Shown in pieces: positions 1 through 5,421 of a stretch of DNA of 5,421 bases. Within the stretch, counting starts at the first letter, position 1. Each line of letters starts with the position of its first letter. Origin of the DNA: an uncultured Flavobacteriales bacterium (GTDB lineage: Bacteria > Bacteroidota > Bacteroidia > Flavobacteriales_D > Sanyastnellaceae); assembly GCA_913057815.1 (NCBI GenBank), contig CAJXOV010000192.1, positions 1 through 5,421 of the forward strand, written 5' to 3'. Made by a program: the position numbers and the translations under genes. The notes below the pieces were generated by a model. It was given only the letters and a program-made list of their open reading frames with translations, did not search any database and had not been told where the DNA came from.

Positions 1-46
1 AGATGTAGAGAGGTCTCGTGGGCTCGGAGATGTGTATAAGAGACAG
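1..46 (+). other. Synthetic Nextera i7-side adapter (not genomic)
   Basis: Bases 1-4 (agat) match the end of the P7 primer. Bases 5-12 (gtagagag) match the adapter-orientation form of i7 index N707 as I recall it. Bases 13-27 (gtctcgtgggctcgg) are the Nextera read-2 adapter, and 28-46 (agatgtgtataagagacag) are the 19-bp Tn5 mosaic end. Natural sequence starts at 47. The mosaic end contains an in-frame gtg at 32 that looks like a start codon for the kinase that follows, but it is vector sequence. The identity rests on exact recognition of a standard commercial oligonucleotide. Confidence 0.98.
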
Positions 47-733
47 GAGCTAAACATATTAAAAAGTAGGTTTGTATCTATGGCTTCACATGAATTTAGA
101 ACGCCATTAAGTACTATCCTTTCTTCTATTCAGCTTATATCTAAGTATACATTTACGGAACAGCAGGACAAAAGGGATAAGCATATTAAAAGAGTGATGT
201 CTTCTGTAGGACATTTAAATTCCGTACTGAATGATTTTCTATCACTCGAGAAATTAGAATCAGGAAAGGCATCTGTTAGGCTATCAGAATTTAATCTAAC
301 TGAGATATGCAATGAAATAAAAGAGGATATGATTCCTATTTTAAAACCTGGTCAAAAGATATTGCATAATTGCACCGCTGATAAAGCAGTGATTAGTTTT
401 GATGAAAATGCTTTGAAGGCTATGTTGTTAAATTTACTTTCAAATGCTAGTAAATATTCTGACTCCGAAGATGAGATTGTTTTTGATATTTCTTTGGAAA
501 AAGCAATCTTAAGAATATATATAAAAGATCATGGGGTAGGAATTCCTAAGAAAGAACAAAAGCATCTTTTTGAACGGTTTTTTAGAGCTAATAATGTGAC
601 CAATATAGAGGGAACCGGCCTAGGGTTGAATATTGTGAGAAGTTATGTCCAGTTATTGAAAGGAGATATTATTTTTGAAAGCGAAGAAAATAAAGGCACT
701 TCATTTACTCTCACATTCCCAATAAATAAATAG
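47..733 (+). CDS. Sensor histidine kinase, 5'-truncated (HisKA + HATPase_c)
   Basis: This is the C-terminal part of a two-component sensor histidine kinase. It autophosphorylates on His from ATP and passes the phosphate to a response regulator, most likely the product of the next gene. Counting residues from base 32, the H box SHEFRTP places the phosphoacceptor at His20 (bases 89-91). The dimerisation helices run to about residue 78. The ATPase domain has an N box around LLNLLSNASKYS (Asn138), G1 DHGVGI (166-171), an F box FERFFRA (180-186) and G2 GTGLGL (194-199). All catalytic boxes are intact. The true start lies beyond the fragment: the first five codons of the apparent open frame (MYKRQ) are adapter, so natural coding begins with Glu at 47. 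The sensor part is lost. The lead-in ELNILKSRF resembles the linker after a PAS domain, which is inference. The stop is at 731-733, one base before the next start, so the two genes are probably co-transcribed and translationally coupled. Confidence 0.95.
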   Translation, partial: ELNILKSRFVSMASHEFRTPLSTILSSIQLISKYTFTEQQDKRDKHIKRVMSSVGHLNSVLNDFLSLEKLESGKASVRLSEFNLTEICNEIKEDMIPILKPGQKILHNCTADKAVISFDENALKAMLLNLLSNASKYSDSEDEIVFDISLEKAILRIYIKDHGVGIPKKEQKHLFERFFRANNVTNIEGTGLGLNIVRSYVQLLKGDIIFESEENKGTSFTLTFPINK

Positions 734-734
734 C

Positions 735-1760
735 ATGAGCGCATACGTTTTAGTTATAGAAGATAACCTAGATATTAGAGAGAATATATCTGAGATTTTA
801 GAATTGGCTGGATATGACGTTGACGGAGCCGAAAATGGAAAGGAAGGAATTAAATCTGTCCTTAAAAAACGACCAGATTTGATTATTTGTGATGTCATGA
901 TGCCAGTTATGGATGGATATCAAACTCTTTACACGTTGAGTCAGAACGAAAAAACTAGAGACATTCCATTTGTGTTTTTGACTGCTAAATCAGAAAAAGA
1001 GGATTGGAGAAAAGGAATGAATCTGGGTGCAGACGATTATTTGGTGAAGCCTTTTGAGGAAGTAGAACTTTTGGGTGTGGTACAAACTCGATTAAAAAAA
1101 AGAGAGCAGTTAGCTGGAATAGGGGGAGATTTCACCGAGCATAAGTTATCAGATTTGTTAGCTCAAGGAGTGAACAAAAGCTACAAGAAAAAAGAGGTGA
1201 TTTTCAGAGAAGGAGATTATGCCAAGAGCATTTATCAGCTTAAATCTGGAAAATTGAGAGCCTTTAAAATGAATGAAGACGGAAAGGAGTTGAGCACTAA
1301 TTTTTTTAACACTGGAGACTTTTTTGGATTTTCTACAGTAATGAATACAAGTGAACACACCTATTCAGTAGCCGTTTTAGAAGATTGTACACTTCTTCAG
1401 TTTTCGAAGGAGGTTTTTTTGAGTGAAGTCTTTGAAAGTAAAGAGTTATCTGAAATCTTCTTGAAATTACTATCAAAAGAAGTAAGCGTAAAGGAAGAGA
1501 ACTTGTTAAAGTTAGCTTACAATTCTGTACGAAAAAGAGTGGCAGATAGCTTAATAGATTTAAAGGAAAAATTCGGTGAAGAATCCTCAAAAGATTACAC
1601 CGTAAAAATGTCTCGTGATAATTTAGCTAGTATAGTAGGTACTTCTCCAGAAAGTGTGATTCGCGTATTACATGACCTAAAAGAAGAAGGTTTGATAACC
1701 ACTTCTGGTAGAGATATAATAGTTCTAGATTCAGATAAGTTGGGAAGAATAATAGGCTAG
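735..1760 (+). CDS. Response regulator: receiver domain fused to CRP/FNR-type transcription factor
   Basis: This is a complete 341-residue cytoplasmic regulator. Residues 4-122 form a receiver domain with acidic pocket Glu9/Asp10, phosphoacceptor Asp53 (in ICDVMMP), Thr83 and Lys105-Pro106, all intact. Residues about 136-250 form a CRP/FNR cyclic-nucleotide-binding-like barrel (VIFREGDYAKSIYQLKSGKL, then GDFFGFS). Residues about 262-335 form the Crp-type winged helix-turn-helix, with recognition region MSRDNLASIVGTSPESVIR. The Arg-Ser pair that binds cAMP phosphate in E. coli CRP is not seen: His208-Thr209 sits there by eye. There is no FNR-like cysteine cluster; the only cysteines are Cys52 and Cys218. 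Control is therefore more likely through Asp53 phosphorylation than through cAMP or an Fe-S cluster (inference). The ATG at 735 follows the kinase stop by one base, with no Shine-Dalgarno sequence, as is usual in Bacteroidota. It is probably the partner of the upstream kinase; its signal and target genes are unknown. Confidence 0.93.
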   Translation: MSAYVLVIEDNLDIRENISEILELAGYDVDGAENGKEGIKSVLKKRPDLIICDVMMPVMDGYQTLYTLSQNEKTRDIPFVFLTAKSEKEDWRKGMNLGADDYLVKPFEEVELLGVVQTRLKKREQLAGIGGDFTEHKLSDLLAQGVNKSYKKKEVIFREGDYAKSIYQLKSGKLRAFKMNEDGKELSTNFFNTGDFFGFSTVMNTSEHTYSVAVLEDCTLLQFSKEVFLSEVFESKELSEIFLKLLSKEVSVKEENLLKLAYNSVRKRVADSLIDLKEKFGEESSKDYTVKMSRDNLASIVGTSPESVIRVLHDLKEEGLITTSGRDIIVLDSDKLGRIIG

Positions 1761-1803
1761 ATATTATTTAAATTTCCCTTGGTTGGATGAATGATTCGCA
1801 GAA

Positions 1804-1992
1804 TTATTTTTTAGCTTTCTTAATCAGTTTGAAAGCCCAGTCATAATGGCTAGAAGTAACAGAAATGAGGTAGGAACCTCTTGAAGTAGTCATTGTCCAA
1901 TTGTACGTTTTCTTTTCGAATAATTATTAGTTGAGTTCATATTTATTAATGATTTTTCTCAATAACTCATTGGCTTTACCTAATTCTGTGAA
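1804..1992 (-). pseudogene. Possible decayed coding remnant with in-frame stops
   Basis: On the - strand, in the same frame as the large upstream gene but after its stop, the sequence reads like protein interrupted by stops. After TAA at 1993-1995 comes FTELGKANELLRKIINKYE, then two stops at 1924-1929. After these comes a 39-codon stretch including KTYNWTMTTSRGSYLISV and HYDWAFKLIKKAKK, ending at TAA 1804-1806. Residue composition looks coding-like: an amphipathic helix, then an aromatic-rich stretch and a Lys-rich end. There is no start codon that would give a sensible gene; the only internal ATG, at 1891-1893, yields 29 residues. I do not recognise the family. It could be the C-terminal relic of a lost gene between the two convergent genes, or chance in non-coding DNA. 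Confidence 0.3.
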
Positions 1993-2016
1993 TTAGTAAT
2001 CTTCTTGTTCACTGTT

Positions 2017-5000
2017 TTATTTCATTACTTGAATACGATAAACTTTTTGATCGTTTTGAGAAATAAGTTTGATAAAATAGTTACCTGCTGTGAATTCAGC
2101 AGAACTGAATTCAGCTTTGTTGTTTTCTGTTAGTTCACTATTGCACCGCACCAATTTTCCTAGAGAATCATATACATTGATTTCATAAGCTTGAATATTC
2201 TCCAGTAAAATCGAAATGTTCTCTCCTTGGAAAACAGGATTAGGGAAAACCATCAGTTGGTTTAGTTCTAACTCTTCTATGGAGAGGTAAGTATCTAGGT
2301 CGATGCTGAAATAATCTATCATGTCTAACCCATTCATCTGGTTTCCTTGACTATCTGAAGCATTGGTTATACTTATGTCTATATATGGGAGAGGAGTGAG
2401 CTCTTCATTTACATTATATCGTATTCTATAAGTGCTTCCTATCCATTCTTCTTCATTTAGGGTAATGGATGAAGTAGGATTTTCTTCAGGAAAAGTAACT
2501 GTAGGAGTTATACTGTTATCCATGTTTTCATCAAAAATGATAAATAGCTCAAATCCATTTTCTCCAATGTTTTCTTCTGTTACGTCATAAGTATTGGCTA
2601 GAACAGTTACTTGAGGATTTCTGTTATCTATCAATACTTCTTCTATAGAGAAGTAATTAACAGCTAGATTTCCAGCCAAGTCTGTCGTTTGGGAGTAGAT
2701 ACTGCTAAGTATCATTTCATCTTCACCATCTGAGATGTCATAAACGAATTGGTATTCCTGGGGAGAAATCCACTGATTGTCTGCATTTTCAGAGAGTGAA
2801 CTAGGGATTTGGGGAATGAAGTTTAGAATAGGATTATTCGCTTGGTCCATAGTTTCATTGAAAGAGAGAATTACCTGAAACTGGCTTCCAGTGCTGAGGT
2901 CATTAATTATAGATTCAGAGAAGGAATCGCTAAGAACGATAGGGTTTTCTGTATCGATAGAGAAGGTTCCATCAAATGAGTAATCTAACTGAGATATACC
3001 TTCTTCACTTTCTGCTCCAGAAATGACTCCTTGAATATTTGGAAAAGTCTCATTGGCATCTTGAGTGGAATAAGTCCATTGAAACTCTGTATCAGAAATC
3101 CAGATTTCATCGGAAAGGGTTAAAGTTTGACTCAAATCATTGTTGAAATTCAGCATTGGAGAGGAATCTTCGTTCATAGGGTTATTATAGAAGATGCTTA
3201 AGGTAAACTCATTACCTGCGAAATCATCATTAATTAAATCTGTATTGACTGCATGAGAAATCCCTTCGGGTATGATTGGAGTTATGAAATTTTCTGCATA
3301 ATCTAGTGAGGATTCACCTATTTCAGTTCCTAAGTCCATTCCTTTGATAACCCCATTCGCTGTTTGAACTCCACCATAAATAAAAGACAAACTAGATTGG
3401 TGTGCAGCGTCTTTGTAAGTAGCCCATTGGAGTTCCATGTTTACCGTAGGACCTTCTTCAAATGATAGGAAAGTGTTCATCTCTATAGGAGCAGACCCTA
3501 AACCACCAGGGAAGTACTCGTCACCAGTAATTTGAGCTAGAACCTCTGCAGCACCATGAGAAAATGCAGCCGCACCAGATACATGACTTCCATATGGAGG
3601 AGATGTATACAAGTACCTCTGATAAGGCCACCAATCTTCAGATAAAATCCATCCTACACCTGCTACTGTGCTGTCTTGCACACCGTCAATTATCCCTCCG
3701 AATAAATTAATTTGATCGAGGTAATCTTTTCCTCTCCATGATTTTATTTTTAGTTTATTTATGTGTTCTTGGTCTGCTCCCACCAATGGGGCATCTGTAG
3801 TTACTAATTCTATGTAATCTGGAATTAGCGGTAGCCCAGATGGACTATAATTAGGCAATGTGATGTCTGAACTTTGTCCTTGATCTCCCATAAATCTTAT
3901 GGCAGAAATAGGTCTGGGGTAATCGTACCATCCCTTGGCGCTCCAGGCGGCAATTGCACAGTCGTGCATGGCACCACCGAGTGTGAAATAGCTTTTAATA
4001 TCCCATTCTAAATCGGATAGGACTTCTCCTTCACCTTTCCATTTTTTTTCATGCTCAGGATGATTACTTACAGCATTTAGAATGTTAAACCAAATTTGAG
4101 ATGAAGGTTTCTGGTAAGCGGGAGACCAATAATTAGTTATAACCCTCGCGTAATCTGCACGAGGAACGATTTGTGACTCATATTCCAATCCAGTGAAAGG
4201 ATTTGTTTCATGACCTAAACTAGAATCTGTTCCTTCAAAAAAATCATAGTAGTTTTCATAATCAGTTACATTTGGAATATTCCCAATAGATGAAGGAGAG
4301 ATGTCCATCATAACCCCATCTGCAGGGTCCAGAAGAGCCGAGAAAATGGCTGGCATAACAAATTCTTTTTTATAAGAATCATTTAGTCCAGATTCTTCTG
4401 TTACCTCGTCTAACAGATGAGGAATTCCTGGATCCATATATACCTGATAGAAATTATCATCTCTAGCATAAAGCGTTATTTCTTCTTCATTCAGAGAAAA
4501 TGGAATGACATTTCCCCATTCTGCACTTAAGAATTTTGGAGTATAGATAGGAAGAGGATTGCCTAGGGCATCTGTAGCAATTACTAACGACAAAGGTTGC
4601 CACCTATTTGGATCAGTCATATTCGGATTTCCATCAAATTGTGTGACTAATTCTTCATTTACAGGCTCATAATATTGATTGTCAAACCCGTCTTCTTCGA
4701 ATGCTCCATCTTGTAACCCAAAAGCTATAATATTATCTGCGATGTAATTCCCAAGTGCGGCCGGGCCATCATTTACATAATCTGTTGAGGTTATAGAAAT
4801 AGGGTATTCTAGAACATCCATAAGTGAATCTAAAGCTGCCAAAACTTCTATTTCATTGGTGCTAGGAAGGTTTTCAAATTTGTAAGACATAATTCTATAT
4901 GCCGCATAACTGATAGCTTCTTCCTGGGCAGAAATAATTTCTTGTTCAGTTGGAGGAATAGCTACTCCAGTAAAGGTAGTTTCATATTCACCCACAATAT

Positions 5001-5229
5001 TCCCAAGAAAATATGGATCCGAGACTTGGTCGTAAGCAGCCCATGCATCATACATTCCTGTGCTTACATGCCACAGATTTCTGGTATTTACAGTGGGTCT
5101 AAAAAAAGATCTGTCTAAGCCATAAAGATTTAATTCATTCCATTCTCGAGCTATAGAGTAGTCTTGAGAATAACTTTGGAAGTTAATTAACATCAAGAGC
5201 AGTAGGCAATTAGTATTCAGCATTTTCAT
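2017..5229 (-). CDS. Secreted vanadium haloperoxidase-like (PAP2 fold) protein with Ig-like repeats and T9SS sorting domain; active site degenerate
   Basis: This 1070-residue protein is predicted to be exported by Sec and then by the T9SS to the cell surface or medium. Residues 1-21 are a signal peptide (LLLLMLINF, cleavage near SYS|QD). Residues 22-350 match the helical N-terminal part of Bacteroidota vanadium-dependent haloperoxidases (RPTVNTRNLWHVSTGMYDAW, 44-63). The core spans 355-650. The first vanadate motif is intact as Lys432-x6-Arg439-Pro440 (KGWYDYPRP). The SGH motif reads SGA (Ser551-Gly552-Ala553). The Rx5H motif reads Phe616-x5-Gln622 (LSFIYGGVQ, where relatives have LSRIWGGIH). 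Three Ig-like repeats follow (668-980), then a type A sorting domain from about 989 (VFPNPVF, ending YRIQVMK). The family normally oxidises halides with peroxide using bound vanadate; with three ligands or catalytic residues missing, that activity is doubtful. ATG 5229 was chosen because it opens the signal peptide; ATG at codon 3 is an alternative. There is no Shine-Dalgarno sequence. The family assignment is firm; the function is unknown. Confidence 0.9.
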   Translation of the reverse strand: MKMLNTNCLLLLMLINFQSYSQDYSIAREWNELNLYGLDRSFFRPTVNTRNLWHVSTGMYDAWAAYDQVSDPYFLGNIVGEYETTFTGVAIPPTEQEIISAQEEAISYAAYRIMSYKFENLPSTNEIEVLAALDSLMDVLEYPISITSTDYVNDGPAALGNYIADNIIAFGLQDGAFEEDGFDNQYYEPVNEELVTQFDGNPNMTDPNRWQPLSLVIATDALGNPLPIYTPKFLSAEWGNVIPFSLNEEEITLYARDDNFYQVYMDPGIPHLLDEVTEESGLNDSYKKEFVMPAIFSALLDPADGVMMDISPSSIGNIPNVTDYENYYDFFEGTDSSLGHETNPFTGLEYESQIVPRADYARVITNYWSPAYQKPSSQIWFNILNAVSNHPEHEKKWKGEGEVLSDLEWDIKSYFTLGGAMHDCAIAAWSAKGWYDYPRPISAIRFMGDQGQSSDITLPNYSPSGLPLIPDYIELVTTDAPLVGADQEHINKLKIKSWRGKDYLDQINLFGGIIDGVQDSTVAGVGWILSEDWWPYQRYLYTSPPYGSHVSGAAAFSHGAAEVLAQITGDEYFPGGLGSAPIEMNTFLSFEEGPTVNMELQWATYKDAAHQSSLSFIYGGVQTANGVIKGMDLGTEIGESSLDYAENFITPIIPEGISHAVNTDLINDDFAGNEFTLSIFYNNPMNEDSSPMLNFNNDLSQTLTLSDEIWISDTEFQWTYSTQDANETFPNIQGVISGAESEEGISQLDYSFDGTFSIDTENPIVLSDSFSESIINDLSTGSQFQVILSFNETMDQANNPILNFIPQIPSSLSENADNQWISPQEYQFVYDISDGEDEMILSSIYSQTTDLAGNLAVNYFSIEEVLIDNRNPQVTVLANTYDVTEENIGENGFELFIIFDENMDNSITPTVTFPEENPTSSITLNEEEWIGSTYRIRYNVNEELTPLPYIDISITNASDSQGNQMNGLDMIDYFSIDLDTYLSIEELELNQLMVFPNPVFQGENISILLENIQAYEINVYDSLGKLVRCNSELTENNKAEFSSAEFTAGNYFIKLISQNDQKVYRIQVMK
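2290..3228 (-). repeat. Three Ig-like protein repeats, 109-residue period
   Basis: Within the haloperoxidase-like protein, three diverged copies of a beta-rich module lie between the catalytic-like body and the sorting tail. Equivalent positions are Phe675/Phe784/Phe893 at the start of a hydrophobic strand and Met685/Met794/Met903 in the N-x-x-M or E-N-M-D turn. They continue with Pro691/Pro800/Pro909, Trp710/Trp820/Trp929 (W-I-S or W-I-G), and Tyr720/Tyr830/Tyr938. Copies end in FSI or YFSI (756, 859, 973), often after a GN. The anchor Phe residues are exactly 109 apart. The modules resemble bacterial Ig-like spacer or adhesion domains of T9SS cargo and may hold the head away from the surface or bind glycans (inference). 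Confidence 0.75.
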
Positions 5230-5275
5230 AACATGAATATAGTAAAGAATACGATTTATAAGTATTGTATAACCG

Positions 5276-5288
5276 AACTTTGAAAGTT
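5276..5288. promoter_or_regulatory. 13-bp palindrome in the leader of the haloperoxidase-like gene
   Basis: The sequence aactttgaaagtt is a perfect inverted repeat with 6-bp arms around one base, 47-59 bp upstream of the ATG at 5229. It lies in the only space (5230-5294) between the upstream terminator and the gene, so the promoter must be here too. It could be a regulator-binding site. In AT-rich DNA a palindrome this short can also arise by chance. No good match to the Bacteroidota promoter pattern (TTG, then TAnnTTTG) was found; TATTCTTT nearer the gene is only a partial match. Confidence 0.2.
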
Positions 5289-5294
5289 TAGGCC

Positions 5295-5325
5295 AAAAAA
5301 AAGCCTCTTATTTCTAAGAGGCTTT
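5295..5325 (-). terminator. Intrinsic terminator for leftward transcription
   Basis: A perfect stem of 10-11 bp (aagcctctta at 5301-5310 pairing with taagaggctt at 5315-5324) closes a 4-base loop. On the - strand it is followed by eight T residues (A run 5295-5302). This is a canonical strong rho-independent terminator for transcription entering from the right. It directly follows the tRNA-like 3' end and precedes the haloperoxidase-like gene, so that gene should be insulated from upstream read-through. On the + strand only three T follow, so it is weak in that direction. Confidence 0.9.
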
Positions 5326-5333
5326 GATGTTGT

Positions 5334-5350
5334 TGGCGGTCTGGACGAGA
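5334..5350 (-). other. tRNA 3'-end-like fragment (probably tRNA-Asp), possible att site remnant
   Basis: Read on the - strand, tctcgtccagaccgcca matches the end of a Bacteroidota tRNA-Asp as I remember it: the T-stem 3' strand, acceptor strand ccagacc, discriminator G, and encoded CCA. A terminator follows after eight bases, as after many tRNA genes. The next 23 bases towards the tRNA body (5351-5373) do not form a T loop (no TTCRA), and the insert then ends. This is therefore not an intact tRNA. It may be the short copy left at one end of an integrated element, a tRNA relic, or a chimeric junction near the fragment end. Confidence 0.4.
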
Positions 5351-5373
5351 CATTTTAACACTAAACTCAACTG

Positions 5374-5421
5374 CTGTCTCTTATACACATCTGACGCTGC
5401 CGACGAATAGAGAGGTGTAGA
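5374..5421 (-). other. Synthetic Nextera i5-side adapter (not genomic)
   Basis: Bases 5374-5392 (ctgtctcttatacacatct) are the reverse complement of the Tn5 mosaic end. Bases 5393-5406 (gacgctgccgacga) are the reverse complement of the Nextera read-1 adapter. Bases 5407-5414 (atagagag) are the reverse complement of CTCTCTAT, which I recall as i5 index S502. Bases 5415-5421 (gtgtaga) begin the reverse complement of the P5 primer. Natural sequence ends at 5373. Confidence 0.98.

Noticed and set aside
130..1590. Several short open frames on the - strand opposite the kinase and regulator genes
   Set aside because: They lie antisense to well-supported domains and show no recognisable motif, so they are treated as shadows.
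1867..1880. Small hairpin gaggt-agga-acctc between the convergent genes as a terminator
   Set aside because: The stem is only 5 bp and no T run follows on either strand.
1986..2014. Inverted gtgaa/ttcac pair just downstream of the large gene as a terminator
   Set aside because: The stem is short, the loop is long and AT-rich, and there is no T tract on the relevant strand.
5205..5229. Lipoprotein signal (Cys8 of the haloperoxidase-like protein)
   Set aside because: The Cys lies before the hydrophobic core, not in a lipobox after it. The region ends in a normal signal-peptidase I type SYS|Q site.
28..5392. 19-bp inverted repeats at 28-46 and 5374-5392 resembling terminal repeats of a transposon
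   Set aside because: They are the engineered Tn5 mosaic ends of the Nextera library kit, flanked by adapter and index sequence. There is no transposase gene between them.

Overview
The window is an AT-rich bacterial fragment, almost certainly from Bacteroidota (Flavobacteriales/Cytophagales-like). The main support is a large secreted protein ending in a type IX secretion (T9SS, Por) sorting tail, a system confined to that phylum. The lack of Shine-Dalgarno sequences before the starts and a fused receiver/CRP-FNR regulator beside a sensor kinase also fit. Both ends are synthetic: bases 1-46 and 5374-5421 are Illumina Nextera adapter with index and mosaic-end sequence. The natural insert is therefore 47-5373.

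Layout. On the + strand, 47-733 is the 3' part of a sensor histidine kinase gene (dimerisation/phosphoacceptor domain plus ATPase domain), cut off by the adapter. One base after its stop comes 735-1760, a complete response regulator that fuses a receiver domain to a CRP/FNR-type sensor fold and DNA-binding domain. The two form a tightly coupled two-component operon. The convergent intergenic stretch 1761-2016 has no clear terminator. On the - strand it holds what looks like a decayed coding remnant with in-frame stops.

On the - strand, 2017-5229 encodes a 1070-residue secreted protein with a vanadium-dependent haloperoxidase/PAP2-like body, three Ig-like repeats spaced exactly 109 residues apart, and a T9SS sorting domain. 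The haloperoxidase scaffold is well preserved, but three key active-site residues appear to be replaced: the acid-base His, the second vanadate Arg, and the vanadium-ligating His. It looks like a pseudoenzyme or an enzyme with changed chemistry, and it is the most interesting item in the window.

Upstream of that gene (5230-5373) lie a short leader with a 13-bp palindrome, a strong intrinsic terminator pointing leftwards, and a short sequence matching the 3' end of a tRNA (probably tRNA-Asp). The rest of the tRNA is missing, which could mark an integration (att) site or a chimeric junction. The two-component operon and the secreted protein are convergent, and nothing in the sequence shows a regulatory link between them.
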